Assembly: GCA_011391125.1 (NCBI GenBank) | Contig: JAABRE010000050.1 | Location: 1-36,876 of the forward strand | From: Synechococcales cyanobacterium S06 | GTDB taxonomy: Bacteria > Cyanobacteriota > Cyanobacteriia > Cyanobacteriales > JAABRE01 | DNA: 36,876 nucleotides | Direction of reading: 5' to 3' | Shown here: positions 9,091 to 16,688 of the stretch, one piece after another | How positions within the stretch are numbered: position 1 is the first letter of the stretch | How the letters are laid out: each line of letters opens with the position of its first letter | Translations under genes and position numbers: made by a program | Notes under the pieces: generated by a model | Database searches by the model: none | What the model was told of the DNA's origin: nothing | The model's input: the letters and a program-made list of their open reading frames with translations, nothing else

Positions 9091-9642
9091 GTTTTTTTAA
9101 TCTAAAAAAACCATTTATTAGGGTGCTTCATCTTTTTAAATTAACTATTTAATCTTTAATTTTTAAGTCTGAAACATCCTACAATTATAAGAAATTCAAC
9201 CTTAACAACTGTTTCTAAATTATTAGATCAAGTCGGATTTACCACCGCTAATTAATTATCTAACCTAGCAGGATCAGCTATCATTAAAAAAGTTAACTCG
9301 CTAATTTTTGCTCACTTTTTAAAAAACTAATCTTAACATTTTGCTGAAATATTCTCGCCATTTTTGACAAAAATAGTAATTCCAAATAAAAATTAAACAA
9401 AAGTTTTTAGTTTGTTGTTGGACTTTAGTCCTAAGAAGCGCTAAAGCGCAACTACGAACCTATTTTTCAACTGTTTTAATCTTAATTGGAATCACTATAA
9501 TTATCGATCGCCTTTAAGTTTGAAACGCCCTACAATTATGAGACAGCGATCGCCTGTACATATTCCTTGGTAAATTTCTGTAACAACTAATACTATTTAG
9601 CGAAAAAATGTTAGGATGAAAGTAGAATTGGAGGGAAAACCA
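9091..9642. other. Gene-free stretch with repeat debris
   Basis: The stretch contains an open fragment at 9190-9255 (RNSTLTTVSKLLDQVGFTTAN) that resembles the tail of an XRE-type antitoxin, and the family B repeat at 9374-9498. Two related 30-bp motifs (TTTAAGTCTGAAACATCCTA at about 9159 and TTTAAGTTTGAAACGCCCTA at about 9512) are each followed by CAATTAT. They resemble the ends of other small inverted-repeat elements. No complete gene is seen. Confidence 0.5.
9374..9498. repeat. MITE-like repeat family B, copy 2 (inverted)
   Basis: Nearly identical to the reverse complement of 3388-3515, with the same internal GGACTTTAGTCC and GCGCTAAAGCGC hairpins and the same imperfect terminal inverted repeats. 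Two copies within 6 kb in opposite orientation could support inversion of the intervening accessory block. Confidence 0.7.
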
Positions 9643-9756
9643 ATGACTAACGAATTATGGCTCACCTTGCAGGTAATTTTCATTGTCACGGTATTTGCAG
9701 CAATCTTCTCACCCGTGTTAATTTGGTTGTGGCAGAAACCTACTCAATCTAGTTAA
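9643..9756 (+). CDS. 37-residue single-span membrane protein
   Basis: ATG 9643 lies 5 to 6 bases after a strong GGAGGG ribosome binding site. It encodes 37 residues: a polar N-terminus (MTNELWLTLQ), one hydrophobic helix (VIFIVTVFAAIFSPVLIWLW) and a short tail (QKPTQSS). The size and architecture match the small subunits and accessory peptides of cyanobacterial thylakoid complexes, but the sequence does not match PetG, PetN, Psb30 or PsaM as I recall them. Assignment to any complex would be a guess. It is divided from rpmI by about 90 bases and a separate promoter. Coding status is likely because of the ribosome binding site and clean architecture. Confidence 0.6.
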   Translation: MTNELWLTLQVIFIVTVFAAIFSPVLIWLWQKPTQSS

Positions 9757-9786
9757 AATTGATCGAAATTATTTTTGTTTAGTTAC

Positions 9787-9816
9787 TTGCATATTGAAAG
9801 CCGATCGCAGTACAAT
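9787..9816 (+). promoter_or_regulatory. Candidate sigma-70-type promoter of rpmI-rplT
   Basis: TTGCAT (9787-9792) and TACAAT (9811-9816) are separated by 18 bases. Transcription would start near 9823, only about 20 bases before the rpmI ATG. That leaves no room for a long L20-type leader of the sort that regulates this operon in other bacteria. Confidence 0.45.
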
Positions 9817-9845
9817 GATAAATTGTGTCGAATTGATATAGGTTT

Positions 9846-10043
9846 ATGCCAAAACTAAAAACAAAAAAATCGGCCGCCAAGCGTTTTCGTGCTACCGGTA
9901 GCGGGAAAATCTTACGCCGTAAGGCTTTCAAGAATCACTTATTACAGCATAAAAGCACCAAGCGTAAACGTGACCTTTCTCATTTAGCAGTGGTAGATGA
10001 GAGAGACGCGGATAACGTACGCTTAATGATGCCGTATATGTAG
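9846..10043 (+). CDS. rpmI: 50S ribosomal protein L35 (bL35)
   Basis: A 65-residue, very basic protein with the L35 signature: [21 protein letters not shown], then [21 protein letters not shown] and RLMMPYM at the C-terminus. It is a structural component of the large ribosomal subunit. The length and termini are normal. It lies 31 bases upstream of rplT, its usual partner. infC, which often precedes the pair, is not here. Confidence 0.97.
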   Translation: MPKLKTKKSAAKRFRATGSGKILRRKAFKNHLLQHKSTKRKRDLSHLAVVDERDADNVRLMMPYM

Positions 10044-10074
10044 AAAAAAATTAGATTAGAATTAGAAATTAACT

Positions 10075-10428
10075 ATGACTAGGGTAAAAAGAGGTAACGT
10101 TGCTCGTAAACGTCGCAAAAAAATACTGAAGTTAGCGAAAGGTTTTCGCGGATCACACTCTAAGTTGTTCCGCACAGCTAATCAACAGGTAATGAAGGCT
10201 TTACGCAACTCTTACCGTGACCGTCGTAAGAAAAAACGTGATTTCCGCCGTCTGTGGATCACCCGTATCAACGCGGCTGCTAGACAAAATGACATCAGTT
10301 ACAGCAAATTAACTGGTCTCCTTAAAAAAGCAAATATTGAACTTAATCGTAAAATGTTGGCTCAGTTAGCAGTATTGGATAATGAAGCTTTTGTAAAGGT
10401 CGTCGAAATGGCCAAACAAGCGAACTAA
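10075..10428 (+). CDS. rplT: 50S ribosomal protein L20 (bL20)
   Basis: A 117-residue protein of normal length beginning [30 protein letters not shown]. It has the long basic N-terminal extension that penetrates 23S rRNA and the globular C-terminus ([39 protein letters not shown]). L20 is needed for early 50S assembly and in several bacteria represses its own operon. No obvious regulatory leader is visible here. It is followed directly by a hairpin terminator. Confidence 0.97.
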   Translation: MTRVKRGNVARKRRKKILKLAKGFRGSHSKLFRTANQQVMKALRNSYRDRRKKKRDFRRLWITRINAAARQNDISYSKLTGLLKKANIELNRKMLAQLAVLDNEAFVKVVEMAKQAN

Positions 10429-10438
10429 TTAACCTTGA

Positions 10439-10460
10439 AAAACCTGCACCAGCAGGTTTT
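10439..10460 (+). terminator. Intrinsic-type hairpin after rplT
   Basis: AAAACCTGC-ACCA-GCAGGTTTT forms a perfect 9-bp stem 10 bases after the rplT stop. The T residues belong to the stem itself. The following gene starts 14 bases later, so read-through into it is possible. Confidence 0.7.
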
Positions 10461-10474
10461 GCTATGTTAAGGGT

Positions 10475-11254
10475 ATGATTAAAATAACCAAATTTTTCGG
10501 GCTGAGTTTGATGATCGCCCTCACCATGTTAGCGAATATTCAGCGAACGGAAGCCGCTCCTTTAGCCGAAATTCAGCAACGAGGTAAATTGATTGTCGCA
10601 GTAAAAGACAATGTGCGTCCCTTAGCTTTCACGGACTCAAAGGGCAATTTACAAGGATTAGAAATTGAGATAGCTAAACATTTAGCTAAGGAAATATTAG
10701 GCGATGAAAATGCGATTATTTTCGTACCAGTGCAGAATCAAGACCGTTTAAAAGTAGTATTAGAAGGGAAAGTTGATCTGGCGATCGGGTCAATAACCCA
10801 GACAAAATCTCGCTCTCGTGTCGTCGATTTTAGCCCTTATTACTATCTTAATGGTACAGCTTTAATTACTAAAAATTCCCCGCTAAAAACTATCAATAGA
10901 TTAGCTCAAGTAAAAATTGCAGTTCTTAATAATTCTGAGACAATTAGCACTATTAAAAACCGATTACCTAACGCTTACCTTATACCAGTAAATTCCTATC
11001 AAGAAGCCTATAATTTATTAGAAAATAATTTAGCTGAATTTTTTGCCGCCGATCAGACCATTTTAACAGGTTGGATACAAGAATATCCCCAATATAGAAT
11101 ATTAGCGCAGACCTTTTCCGTCGAACCCCTTTGTGTTGTAATGCCGAAAGGGTTACAATATCTTGACTTGCGTACTCAGGTTAATGGGGCGATCGCCAAA
11201 TGGCGTAAAGATTGGCTACCAGAACGACTACAATATTGGGGACTAGATAGTTGA
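10475..11254 (+). CDS. Periplasmic amino-acid-type solute-binding protein (SBP family 3)
   Basis: A 259-residue protein with an N-terminal signal peptide (hydrophobic core FFGLSLMIALTMLA, probable cleavage after TEA near residue 27). The mature part follows the family 3 binding-protein pattern: LAEIQQRGKLIVAVKDNVRPLAF, GLEIEIAKHLAKEI, DLAIGSITQTKSRSRVVDFSPYY, then the second lobe. Such proteins bind polar amino acids for ABC transporters. No permease or ATPase gene is adjacent, so it is an orphan subunit that shares a transporter, or a sensor. The start is only about 15 bases after the rplT terminator hairpin. Confidence 0.85.
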   Translation: MIKITKFFGLSLMIALTMLANIQRTEAAPLAEIQQRGKLIVAVKDNVRPLAFTDSKGNLQGLEIEIAKHLAKEILGDENAIIFVPVQNQDRLKVVLEGKVDLAIGSITQTKSRSRVVDFSPYYYLNGTALITKNSPLKTINRLAQVKIAVLNNSETISTIKNRLPNAYLIPVNSYQEAYNLLENNLAEFFAADQTILTGWIQEYPQYRILAQTFSVEPLCVVMPKGLQYLDLRTQVNGAIAKWRKDWLPERLQYWGLDS

Positions 11255-11313
11255 TAGTTGACAATTGACAATTAATAATTGATACTCAAAGAATTGAATA
11301 ACAAAAAAGGATT

Positions 11314-11844
11314 ATGAACGAATATTTGCCGGTAGTTTATCTGTCAGTTTTAGTAATTTTATTAGCGGTAAGTGCCGTATTTTTGCTAAGACAAGTAATC
11401 AAAACTCGTCGCACAGAAAATACTTTTAATGACCTACAAAAAAAATTACAACAGTCCAAAGGAACAGCTAAAGAATATTATGAATTAGGCAGTTTATATT
11501 TAGACAAAAAACTGTTTGTACAATCGATTAGTTTATTTGAAAAAGCTTTAAAAATGGAAAAGAAAGAAGAGTCCGAAAATCAGGCTTTAGTTTATAATGC
11601 TCTCGGTTATGCTTATTTTTCACAAGAACAATATGATTTAGCGATTCGCCAATACAAAGAAGCTTTAAAATACTGCCCTGATTATGTCACAGCCCTCAAC
11701 AATTTAGCGAATGTTTATGAGAAAAAACAGTTAATCAGTAAGGCCTTAGAAACCTATAAAGAAGTTTTAAAATATGAGCCTAGTAATAATACGGCCAAAC
11801 GACGATCTGAATCTTTGGGCAAGCGAGTGGTTGCTTCTAACTAA
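11314..11844 (+). CDS. ycf37: Ycf37-like TPR protein, photosystem I assembly factor
   Basis: A 176-residue protein with one N-terminal transmembrane helix (YLPVVYLSVLVILLAVSAVFLL), the basic stretch RQVIKTRRTE, and three tetratricopeptide repeats (about 55-155) such as AKEYYELGSLYLDKKLFVQSISLFEKAL. Length and architecture match Ycf37 of cyanobacteria and algal plastids, a thylakoid-anchored factor involved in photosystem I assembly or stability. A ribosome binding site (AAAAAGGA) precedes the ATG. A general TPR membrane protein is the alternative. The upstream spacer contains short GATAGTTGATAGTTGACAAT heptamer repeats. Confidence 0.7.
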   Translation: MNEYLPVVYLSVLVILLAVSAVFLLRQVIKTRRTENTFNDLQKKLQQSKGTAKEYYELGSLYLDKKLFVQSISLFEKALKMEKKEESENQALVYNALGYAYFSQEQYDLAIRQYKEALKYCPDYVTALNNLANVYEKKQLISKALETYKEVLKYEPSNNTAKRRSESLGKRVVASN

Positions 11845-11919
11845 TTATGGACTCTCCTTGGCGGTCTTTTTGTTGGTTTTTAATCACAAAACAGTGAAGC
11901 TGATCTCCATGTTTAAATA

Positions 11920-12140
11920 GGGTTTACGGAAAAAAGCTGACAGCTATGTAGATCAATACTTGCAAGTTGGTGGGACTTGAATTAAGGGCAAGGATTTCAA
12001 CAAATAATAGTAAAAAACCTTACATTTACGGGGATTAATCAAGATTTTTGCTCGTCAAAAGACCCGGTCAAACTATCAACTATCAACTATCAACTATCAA
12101 CTATCAACTCGCCCTCACCAGCCATTTATTCAGCAAACCC
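11920..12140. mobile_element. MITE family A, copy 1 (221 bp)
   Basis: The element begins GGGTTTACGGAAAAAAGCTG and ends CATTTATTCAGCAAACCC, an imperfect terminal inverted repeat. It is flanked by the 6-bp direct repeat TAAATA (11914-11919 and 12141-12146), a target duplication. Internally it carries tandem CTATCAA heptamers (about five) and no coding capacity. Two further copies lie at 13188 and 15207, each with its own 6-bp duplication. Confidence 0.85.
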
Positions 12141-12149
12141 TAAATAAAC

Positions 12150-12254
12150 AATCTATCTCAAGAAAGATATTAGTAACCTTGCTAATCTCCTTGAGACAGT
12201 AGGGATTATGATAGGTAAGTGCCTTGTACTTGCTTATCATAATCCCTATTTTTT
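12150..12254 (+). ncRNA. Candidate structured RNA ending in a strong terminator
   Basis: Two adjacent hairpins are visible. The first pairs TCTCAAG (12156-12162) with CTTGAGA (12190-12196), continued inside by ATTAG with CTAAT. The second pairs TAGGGATTATGATA (12200-12213) with TATCATAATCCCTA (12235-12248) and extends inward with G-U pairs to a stem of about 25 bp, followed at once by six T residues. This is an ideal intrinsic terminator. No open frame precedes it on the plus strand for about 300 bases except the MITE, so it does not simply end ycf37. A small RNA or a processed 3' element is plausible. It matches no RNA family I know. Confidence 0.45.
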
Positions 12255-12760
12255 GTAGCTTACCATGAACTTATCACGCTAATACTTCCGCCTTATTCTT
12301 GCTTTATTTCTGTCAATCTCTCGAATTTTCTTCCTCGGGTAAGCAACTAGGTAAACAAAGGTTTCCTAGAGATATATACTTAAATTATCGAGCTTAACCA
12401 TTATGGGTGAAAATAAACAATCTATCTCAAGAAATATCTTAGCAAAGTGTTATCAAAGTTACAGTTTTATCTTCTGTTTTCTCATAATTAATAAATCTTA
12501 ATATCTAGTTTAACCATCTTTTAACTTGATCCCCTACCGTTTTATCTTTTCAAAACTAGGTAGTATATTTTTTTCAGTATTTATAAATGAGTAAGGTCAA
12601 CTTCCTTTGTAACAATATATTAAGCAATTATAAAAAGATTATTAAGAAAAAAATACCCTTGGGGATCATTAAAAGCTATATAGAATCTGTACTGTAAGCC
12701 ATTATTTCCGCTTTTAGCCATAGTACATAATATATATTATAAAAACTTTTTTGAAAAACC
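12255..12760. other. Intergenic AT-rich stretch
   Basis: No supported gene. A second copy of AAATAAACAATCTATCTCAA lies at about 12411-12430, repeating the start of the candidate RNA at 12143-12162, again followed by GAAA and an AT-rich TTAG motif. A 36-codon ORF from ATG 12587 has no convincing ribosome binding site or similarity and is not called. Confidence 0.5.
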
Positions 12761-13015
12761 ATGAAAACAGCCAATTTTTTAACTTCCTCTTGTCGTCTTT
12801 GTCGGTACTATCAACACGAAGGCCGTCGTGGCGGAATGTGTCAGCAACTTGGTGTGGAAGTTCAGTCTGGATGGAAAGCCTGTAGTTTAGCGAATTCACC
12901 TTTTACCACTTCATGGGAAAGAATGGAGGAACTTGTGTTACTCGAACATTCTTTATCTTTAACCACGGTTAAAAGTGCTGAAACTGAGCCGATAACGGCC
13001 CGAATCAAGAGATAA
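12761..13015 (+). CDS. Small Cys-containing protein conserved in cyanobacteria
   Basis: An 84-residue protein. The N-terminal half carries SCRLCRYYQHEGRRGGMCQQ and WKACSLA, four cysteines spaced like a small metal-binding site (CxxC, then two more). The C-terminal half is a helix (SWERMEELVLLEHSLSL) followed by a basic tail. I recall proteins of this layout as conserved hypotheticals in cyanobacteria, without assigned function; metal binding is inferred from the cysteines. A hairpin at 13085-13122 follows the gene. Confidence 0.7.
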   Translation: MKTANFLTSSCRLCRYYQHEGRRGGMCQQLGVEVQSGWKACSLANSPFTTSWERMEELVLLEHSLSLTTVKSAETEPITARIKR

Positions 13016-13084
13016 TTTGCTCAAAAACCCCTAATTTAATTAAATAAACTATAAAAAACACTTTTCCCCTAAATACAATGAAAT

Positions 13085-13122
13085 ATCGCACCTCCATTAA
13101 TTTTAGTAATTTAAGGTGCGAT
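13085..13122 (+). terminator. Hairpin downstream of the small Cys protein
   Basis: ATCGCACCT (13085-13093) pairs with AGGTGCGAT (13114-13122), a perfect 9-bp stem around an AT-rich 20-base loop. There is no T-run after it, so termination is uncertain. Confidence 0.35.
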
Positions 13123-13150
13123 CATACAGTGGTAGCTGATCGCCTTAAAC

Positions 13151-13183
13151 AACTATCAACTATCAACTATCAACTATCAACTA
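13151..13183. repeat. Heptamer tandem repeat (CTATCAA)n
   Basis: About four to five perfect copies of AACTATC directly abut the left target duplication of MITE copy 2. The same heptamer array occurs inside all three MITE copies. It is of the short tandemly repeated type known in cyanobacterial genomes. Confidence 0.85.
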
Positions 13184-13187
13184 ATTA

Positions 13188-13401
13188 GGGTTTACTGAAA
13201 AAAGCTGACAGCCATGTAGATCAATACTTTTAAGTTGGTTAGACTTGAATTAAGTGCAAGGATTTCAACAAATAATAGTAAAAAACCTTACCTTTACTGG
13301 GATTAATCAAGATTTTTGCTCGTCAAAAGACCCGGTCAAACTATCAACTATCAACTATCAACTATCAACTAGCCCTCACCAGCCATTTATTCAGCAAACC
13401 C
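13188..13401. mobile_element. MITE family A, copy 2 (214 bp), at the menB stop
   Basis: The terminal inverted repeats GGGTTTACTGAAAAAAGC and TTTATTCAGCAAACCC are flanked by the 6-bp duplication TAATTA (13182-13187 and 13402-13407). The right duplication contains the menB stop codon (13405-13407, minus strand), so insertion was at the very end of menB without changing its protein. The internal heptamer array is present. Confidence 0.9.
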
Positions 13402-13404
13402 TAA

Positions 13405-14232
13405 TTATGGTAACCAGGGATATTGACTAAAATCTGGGTCACGTTTGTCTAAAAATGCCTGTTTTCCTTCTGCTCCTTCTTCGGTCATGTAATACAAGAG
13501 GGTAGCATTGCCGGCCAATTCCTGTAGACCAGCTTGGCCGTCACAATCAGCATTGAACGCTGATTTCAAGCAACGAATGGCCAGAGGACTTTTTTGTAAT
13601 ATTTCTTCAGCCCATTTGATGCCCTCAGCTTCTAATTCGTTGACAGGTACAACATGATTAACTAAGCCCATGGTCAAGGCTTGTTGTGCATCATATTGAC
13701 GACATAAAAACCAGATTTCCCTGGCTTTTTTCTGGCCGACAATACGCGCGAGATAGCTAGAACCAAAACCACCGTCAAAACTGCCGACTTTAGGCCCAGT
13801 TTGCCCGAAAATGGCGTTATCTGCGGCAATTGTCAAATCGCAGAGCAGGTGTAAAACATGGCCGCCACCAATGGCGTAACCAGCAACTAAAGCGATGACC
13901 ACCTTAGGAACGGAGCGAATTAGACGTTGTAAATCAAGTACATTTAAACGAGGTACGCCTTGGTCATCAATATAGCCGCCATTGCCGCGAATACTTTGAT
14001 CTCCTCCTGCACAAAAAGCATATTTGCCGTCGCTGTGGGGGCCAGCTCCCGTAAGTAAGATTACGCCAATGGTGTTGTCTTCCCTCGCATCACAAAAAGC
14101 CTCGTACATTTCAAAAACCGTTTTCGGTCGAAAAGCATTACGTTTTTCGGGACGATTAATGGTAATTTTGGCGATGCCTTTCGCTTTATGATAGAAAATA
14201 TCCTCGTAATTTTTAACTGTTTGCCATTCCAT
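13405..14232 (-). CDS. menB: 1,4-dihydroxy-2-naphthoyl-CoA synthase
   Basis: A 275-residue crotonase-fold enzyme that closes the second ring of the naphthoquinone, turning O-succinylbenzoyl-CoA into 1,4-dihydroxy-2-naphthoyl-CoA. In cyanobacteria this leads to phylloquinone of photosystem I. Visible family marks: [14 protein letters not shown], the oxyanion-hole segment [58 protein letters not shown], and the C-terminal [14 protein letters not shown]. That last segment distinguishes MenB from general enoyl-CoA hydratases. The length is typical. A MITE is inserted exactly at the stop codon and may now provide the 3' end of the mRNA. Confidence 0.96.
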   Translation of the reverse strand: MEWQTVKNYEDIFYHKAKGIAKITINRPEKRNAFRPKTVFEMYEAFCDAREDNTIGVILLTGAGPHSDGKYAFCAGGDQSIRGNGGYIDDQGVPRLNVLDLQRLIRSVPKVVIALVAGYAIGGGHVLHLLCDLTIAADNAIFGQTGPKVGSFDGGFGSSYLARIVGQKKAREIWFLCRQYDAQQALTMGLVNHVVPVNELEAEGIKWAEEILQKSPLAIRCLKSAFNADCDGQAGLQELAGNATLLYYMTEEGAEGKQAFLDKRDPDFSQYPWLP

Positions 14233-14541
14233 AGTTAATAATGAAAATTTTAGTTTTTAACCTTCTTGTTATATAGCAATTTGTAAGATTTGTAACTAAT
14301 TATTAGTAAATATTAATTTTTGTTTAAGAAATATATTATTTTGGTAACAGATCAATGATAATAGAGAATATTGTTCAAAACAATTTTAGGATCAATTCTA
14401 ACAGCATCATAACTTATTGAGATCACTGTTAAATATCCTTACTCCCTTGTGAACTTTTATCAAAACCAATTTTTTAAAAACCCTCAATCTCTTTTAATTA
14501 AAAACACTTTTTGTTTCACCATCAATGGATAGGAAAAAAAT
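14233..14541. other. Divergent intergenic region between menB and a zinc-ribbon gene
   Basis: AT-rich spacer between two divergent genes, so it must hold both promoters, but I see no convincing -35/-10 pair. AGGA lies about 10 bases before the ATG of the next gene. No repeat or gene is found. Confidence 0.4.
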
Positions 14542-14727
14542 ATGAAAATTACCCAAAAAGTTCGTTGTCCTAATTGTGGCAATCATGCTCACAGAAGTTA
14601 CTTAACTATTCATCAACTTAGTGAAACTTCTTGTCCCGTTTGTGATTATCTGATGATCACTTGTTCGCGAACCGGTAAGGTCGTTGAGGCCTACGCTCCT
14701 GGTTTAAGTGCTCGAATGATGAGGTAA
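14542..14727 (+). CDS. Small zinc-ribbon protein
   Basis: A 61-residue protein with two CxxC pairs (CPNCGNHAHRSYL and SCPVCDYLMITCSRTGK), the pattern of a compact zinc ribbon, and a C-terminal tail AYAPGLSARMMR. Proteins like this are common in cyanobacteria and are sometimes named after PriA because of the resemblance of the zinc ribbon. The helicase domain is absent, so that name is not warranted. The role is unknown; RNA or DNA binding is plausible. Confidence 0.75.
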   Translation: MKITQKVRCPNCGNHAHRSYLTIHQLSETSCPVCDYLMITCSRTGKVVEAYAPGLSARMMR

Positions 14728-14879
14728 TTATACCTTTTTCTGATTAAATGTTATCTACCCCCTCACCCCCCTACCCCCCTCATCCCAAGGGGAGAGGGGG
14801 AAAGAGAGGTAAAATGTAAACTAAAAAGGCTATAGCAATCCTAAATTAGTTATAAAAATTATTTTCACCAAACCCTTAC

Positions 14880-14909
14880 TGTAGAGACGTTGCATGCAAC
14901 GTCTCTACA
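14880..14909. repeat. Perfect 30-bp palindrome
   Basis: The left half TGTAGAGACGTTGCA is followed immediately by its exact reverse complement, with no loop. As DNA it can extrude a cruciform; as RNA it makes a tight hairpin. It lies between two genes of opposite strand. Confidence 0.85.
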
Positions 14910-14949
14910 CAACGAACAGAGGACTGCTATATAATAATTAACCATTATA

Positions 14950-15048
14950 GAACTTACGCAAAATTACTAAAAAACCCGGTTTCTCGTTGTTAATTAGAGG
15001 AGCTAATCCTCTTAAATAGGTTAAGAAACCAGGTTTAGGCGTAAGTCC
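14950..15048. mobile_element. Foldback element (MITE family D), 99 bp
   Basis: Ends GAACTTACGC and GCGTAAGTCC are inverted repeats (9 of 10). Further in, AAACCCGGTTTCT pairs with AGAAACCAGGTTT, and AGAGGA pairs with TCCTCT at the centre, so nearly the whole unit folds on itself. The right end is identical over 10 bp to the end of the insertion sequence at 330-339, so it may be a non-autonomous relative of that element. Confidence 0.65.
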
Positions 15049-15127
15049 TCAATTAATAATGATTATAAGATCATAAATTTTAGTAAAAATGAAAAATTAT
15101 CATTCCACTGAGCAAATCAGGCTGTAA

Positions 15128-15147
15128 GGGGCAACGGCCGTTGCCCC
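15128..15147. repeat. Perfect 20-bp GC-rich palindrome
   Basis: GGGGCAACGGCCGTTGCCCC reads the same on both strands. It stands out in an AT-rich spacer and resembles a dispersed cyanobacterial palindromic repeat. Confidence 0.85.
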
Positions 15148-15206
15148 CTACAAAGCACGACAATGAACTATTTTTCATTATGCTTTTATTCATGATCACT
15201 TAATTA

Positions 15207-15420
15207 GGGTTTACTGAAAAAAGCACAAAGCCATGTCAATCAAGAATTTCAAGTTGGTTGGACTTGAATTAAGTGCAAGGATTTCAACAAATAATAGTAA
15301 AAAACCTTACATTTACGGGGATTAATCAAGATTTTGGCTCGTCAAAAGACCCGGTCAAACTATCAACTATCAACTATCAACTATCAACTCGCCCTCACCA
15401 GCCATTTATTCAGCAAACCC
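15207..15420. mobile_element. MITE family A, copy 3 (214 bp), at the rlmN stop
   Basis: Ends GGGTTTACTGAAAAAAGC and TTTATTCAGCAAACCC are flanked by the 6-bp duplication TAATTA (15201-15206 and 15421-15426). The last base of the element (15420) is the third base of the rlmN stop codon on the minus strand. Removing the element and one duplication restores TAA in place of TAG, so the insertion swapped one stop for another. Confidence 0.9.
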
Positions 15421-16469
15421 TAATTATTAAGTGCCAATTCTTTGTTCGCTGTTTTCAATTGTCCACAAGCTGCTCCGGCTTCTAAACCCCTAGAATAACG
15501 TACACTTACGGCTATTTTATGACGCTTGAGGATGTCCATAAATTCGTCAATGCGGTTTTTGCTGGGACGTTCGTAGTCGGCATCGTCAATGGGATTGTAG
15601 GGAATCAGGTTAACATGATTTTGAAATCCTCTTAATTGTTGTGACAATTCTTCTGCATATTCGGGAAGGTCGTTCACTCCCGATAGTAGAATATACTCAA
15701 AACTGAGTCTTCTACCCGTGATTTTGACATATTCTCGGCATTCTGCGAGGAGTTTACCGAGGGAATAGTGGCTGGCGCTGGGAATCAATTGTTCTCGCAG
15801 TTTTTGGGTGGAAGCATGAAGACTTACTGCAAGGGTTACTTGCAATTTATATTCAGCTAATTGTCGGATTTTTCCGGGCAAGCCAACAGTTGAAATAGTG
15901 ATCGATCGCTGACCAATTCCCACCTCTTGATTTAAAATCTTGACAGCTTCTACGACTTGTTCCAGATTGGCAAGTGGTTCACCCATGCCCATAAAAACGA
16001 CGTGGGAGACACGAGCGCCAAAATCTGATTGTACCGTCAAAACTTGATCGACAATTTCATGGGCCTGAAGATGACGGGTAAAGCCCTGTTTTCCTGTGGC
16101 ACAAAAAGTGCAACCCATGGCGCAGCCAACTTGAGTTGAAAGGCAAACCGTCAGGCGATCGCGACTGGGAATACCAACGGTTTCGATGAGGAGTCTGTCA
16201 TGGAGACGGAGCAGGTATTTGCGGGTTTTATCGGGAGCAATGGTTCGATAATCGATGATAGAGCGCCCAATGGGGTAGTTAGCTAAGTCTTCTCTCCATT
16301 TTTGCGGAAAAACGCTGATTTCTGACAAAGAACGTACGCCTTTTTGGTACAAATATTGATGAAGTTGCTTGCCACGGTAGGCCGGTTGACCTTGCTCTTG
16401 TACCCAATCAGTCAATTCTGATAAAGATTTACCTAAGAGAAATGGTTTTTTTTGAATTTGACTAGCCAT
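15420..16469 (-). CDS. rlmN: 23S rRNA (adenine-2503-C2)-methyltransferase, radical SAM
   Basis: A 349-residue RlmN that methylates A2503 of 23S rRNA and A37 of some tRNAs using two SAM molecules. Visible marks: the 4Fe-4S motif CAMGCTFC (C116, C120, C123), [21 protein letters not shown], YxLLxGVND (YILLSGVND), NLIPYNPI, and the C-terminal catalytic Cys in [11 protein letters not shown]. The start is placed at MASQIQKKP, eight codons inside the longest frame, because that gives the typical RlmN N-terminus. The stop TAG uses one base of MITE copy 3. The gene is divergent from the orphan dndD pair. Confidence 0.95.
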   Translation of the reverse strand: MASQIQKKPFLLGKSLSELTDWVQEQGQPAYRGKQLHQYLYQKGVRSLSEISVFPQKWREDLANYPIGRSIIDYRTIAPDKTRKYLLRLHDRLLIETVGIPSRDRLTVCLSTQVGCAMGCTFCATGKQGFTRHLQAHEIVDQVLTVQSDFGARVSHVVFMGMGEPLANLEQVVEAVKILNQEVGIGQRSITISTVGLPGKIRQLAEYKLQVTLAVSLHASTQKLREQLIPSASHYSLGKLLAECREYVKITGRRLSFEYILLSGVNDLPEYAEELSQQLRGFQNHVNLIPYNPIDDADYERPSKNRIDEFMDILKRHKIAVSVRYSRGLEAGAACGQLKTANKELALNN

Positions 16470-16514
16470 AATAATATAATTAAACTCAACCATAATATTA
16501 TCGACTATAAAGGT

Positions 16515-16688
16515 ATGGAATCTGAAACTAGATTAGAAAAAGTACAAGAACCAATTACCACTGCTCCTACTGAGGTTAGGGAAATTATTGAAAGGGTTTT
16601 ACAATTAGAAAAAGATAAACTTTATCAAAAAGCTCCGAAAAATATTAATGATGATATTTTAAAAATTATTAAAGAAGTTCTGCCATGA
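16515..16688 (+). CDS. Small protein translationally coupled to a DndD-like ATPase
   Basis: A 57-residue protein ([20 protein letters not shown]...), acidic then basic, predicted helical ([32 protein letters not shown]). A longer frame begins at 16452, but it overlaps the rlmN leader and has an atypical start, so ATG 16515 is preferred. The stop overlaps the start of the next gene in ATGA, implying coupled translation and perhaps a complex. It is not DndE, which lies downstream of dndD and is larger. I do not recognise a family; a binding partner or regulator of the ATPase is the natural inference. Confidence 0.7.
   Translation: MESETRLEKVQEPITTAPTEVREIIERVLQLEKDKLYQKAPKNINDDILKIIKEVLP

Larger units (their letters stand above)
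14728..15200. repeat. Repeat-rich intergenic stretch
   Basis: No gene is seen. It holds a C-rich/G-rich inverted pair at about 14758-14802 (ACCCCCTCACCCCCCTACC opposite AAGGGGAGAGGGGG), a perfect 30-bp palindrome (14880-14909), a foldback element (14950-15048) and a 20-bp perfect palindrome (15128-15147). The palindromes resemble high-copy cyanobacterial palindromic repeats. Confidence 0.6.

Noticed and set aside
12587-12697. 36-codon ORF (MSKVNFLCNNILSNYKKI...)
   Set aside because: No ribosome binding site, Lys/Ile-rich composition expected of AT-rich DNA, no recognisable similarity.
12000-13390. Regularly spaced CTATCAA arrays as a possible CRISPR
   Set aside because: Repeat unit is 7 bp without spacers and there are no cas genes; these are tandem heptamers, partly inside MITEs.
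16452-16514. Longer start for the small dndD partner
   Set aside because: The extra 21 residues overlap the rlmN 5' end, have low-complexity Asn/Ile composition and no ribosome binding site; ATG 16515 is more plausible.
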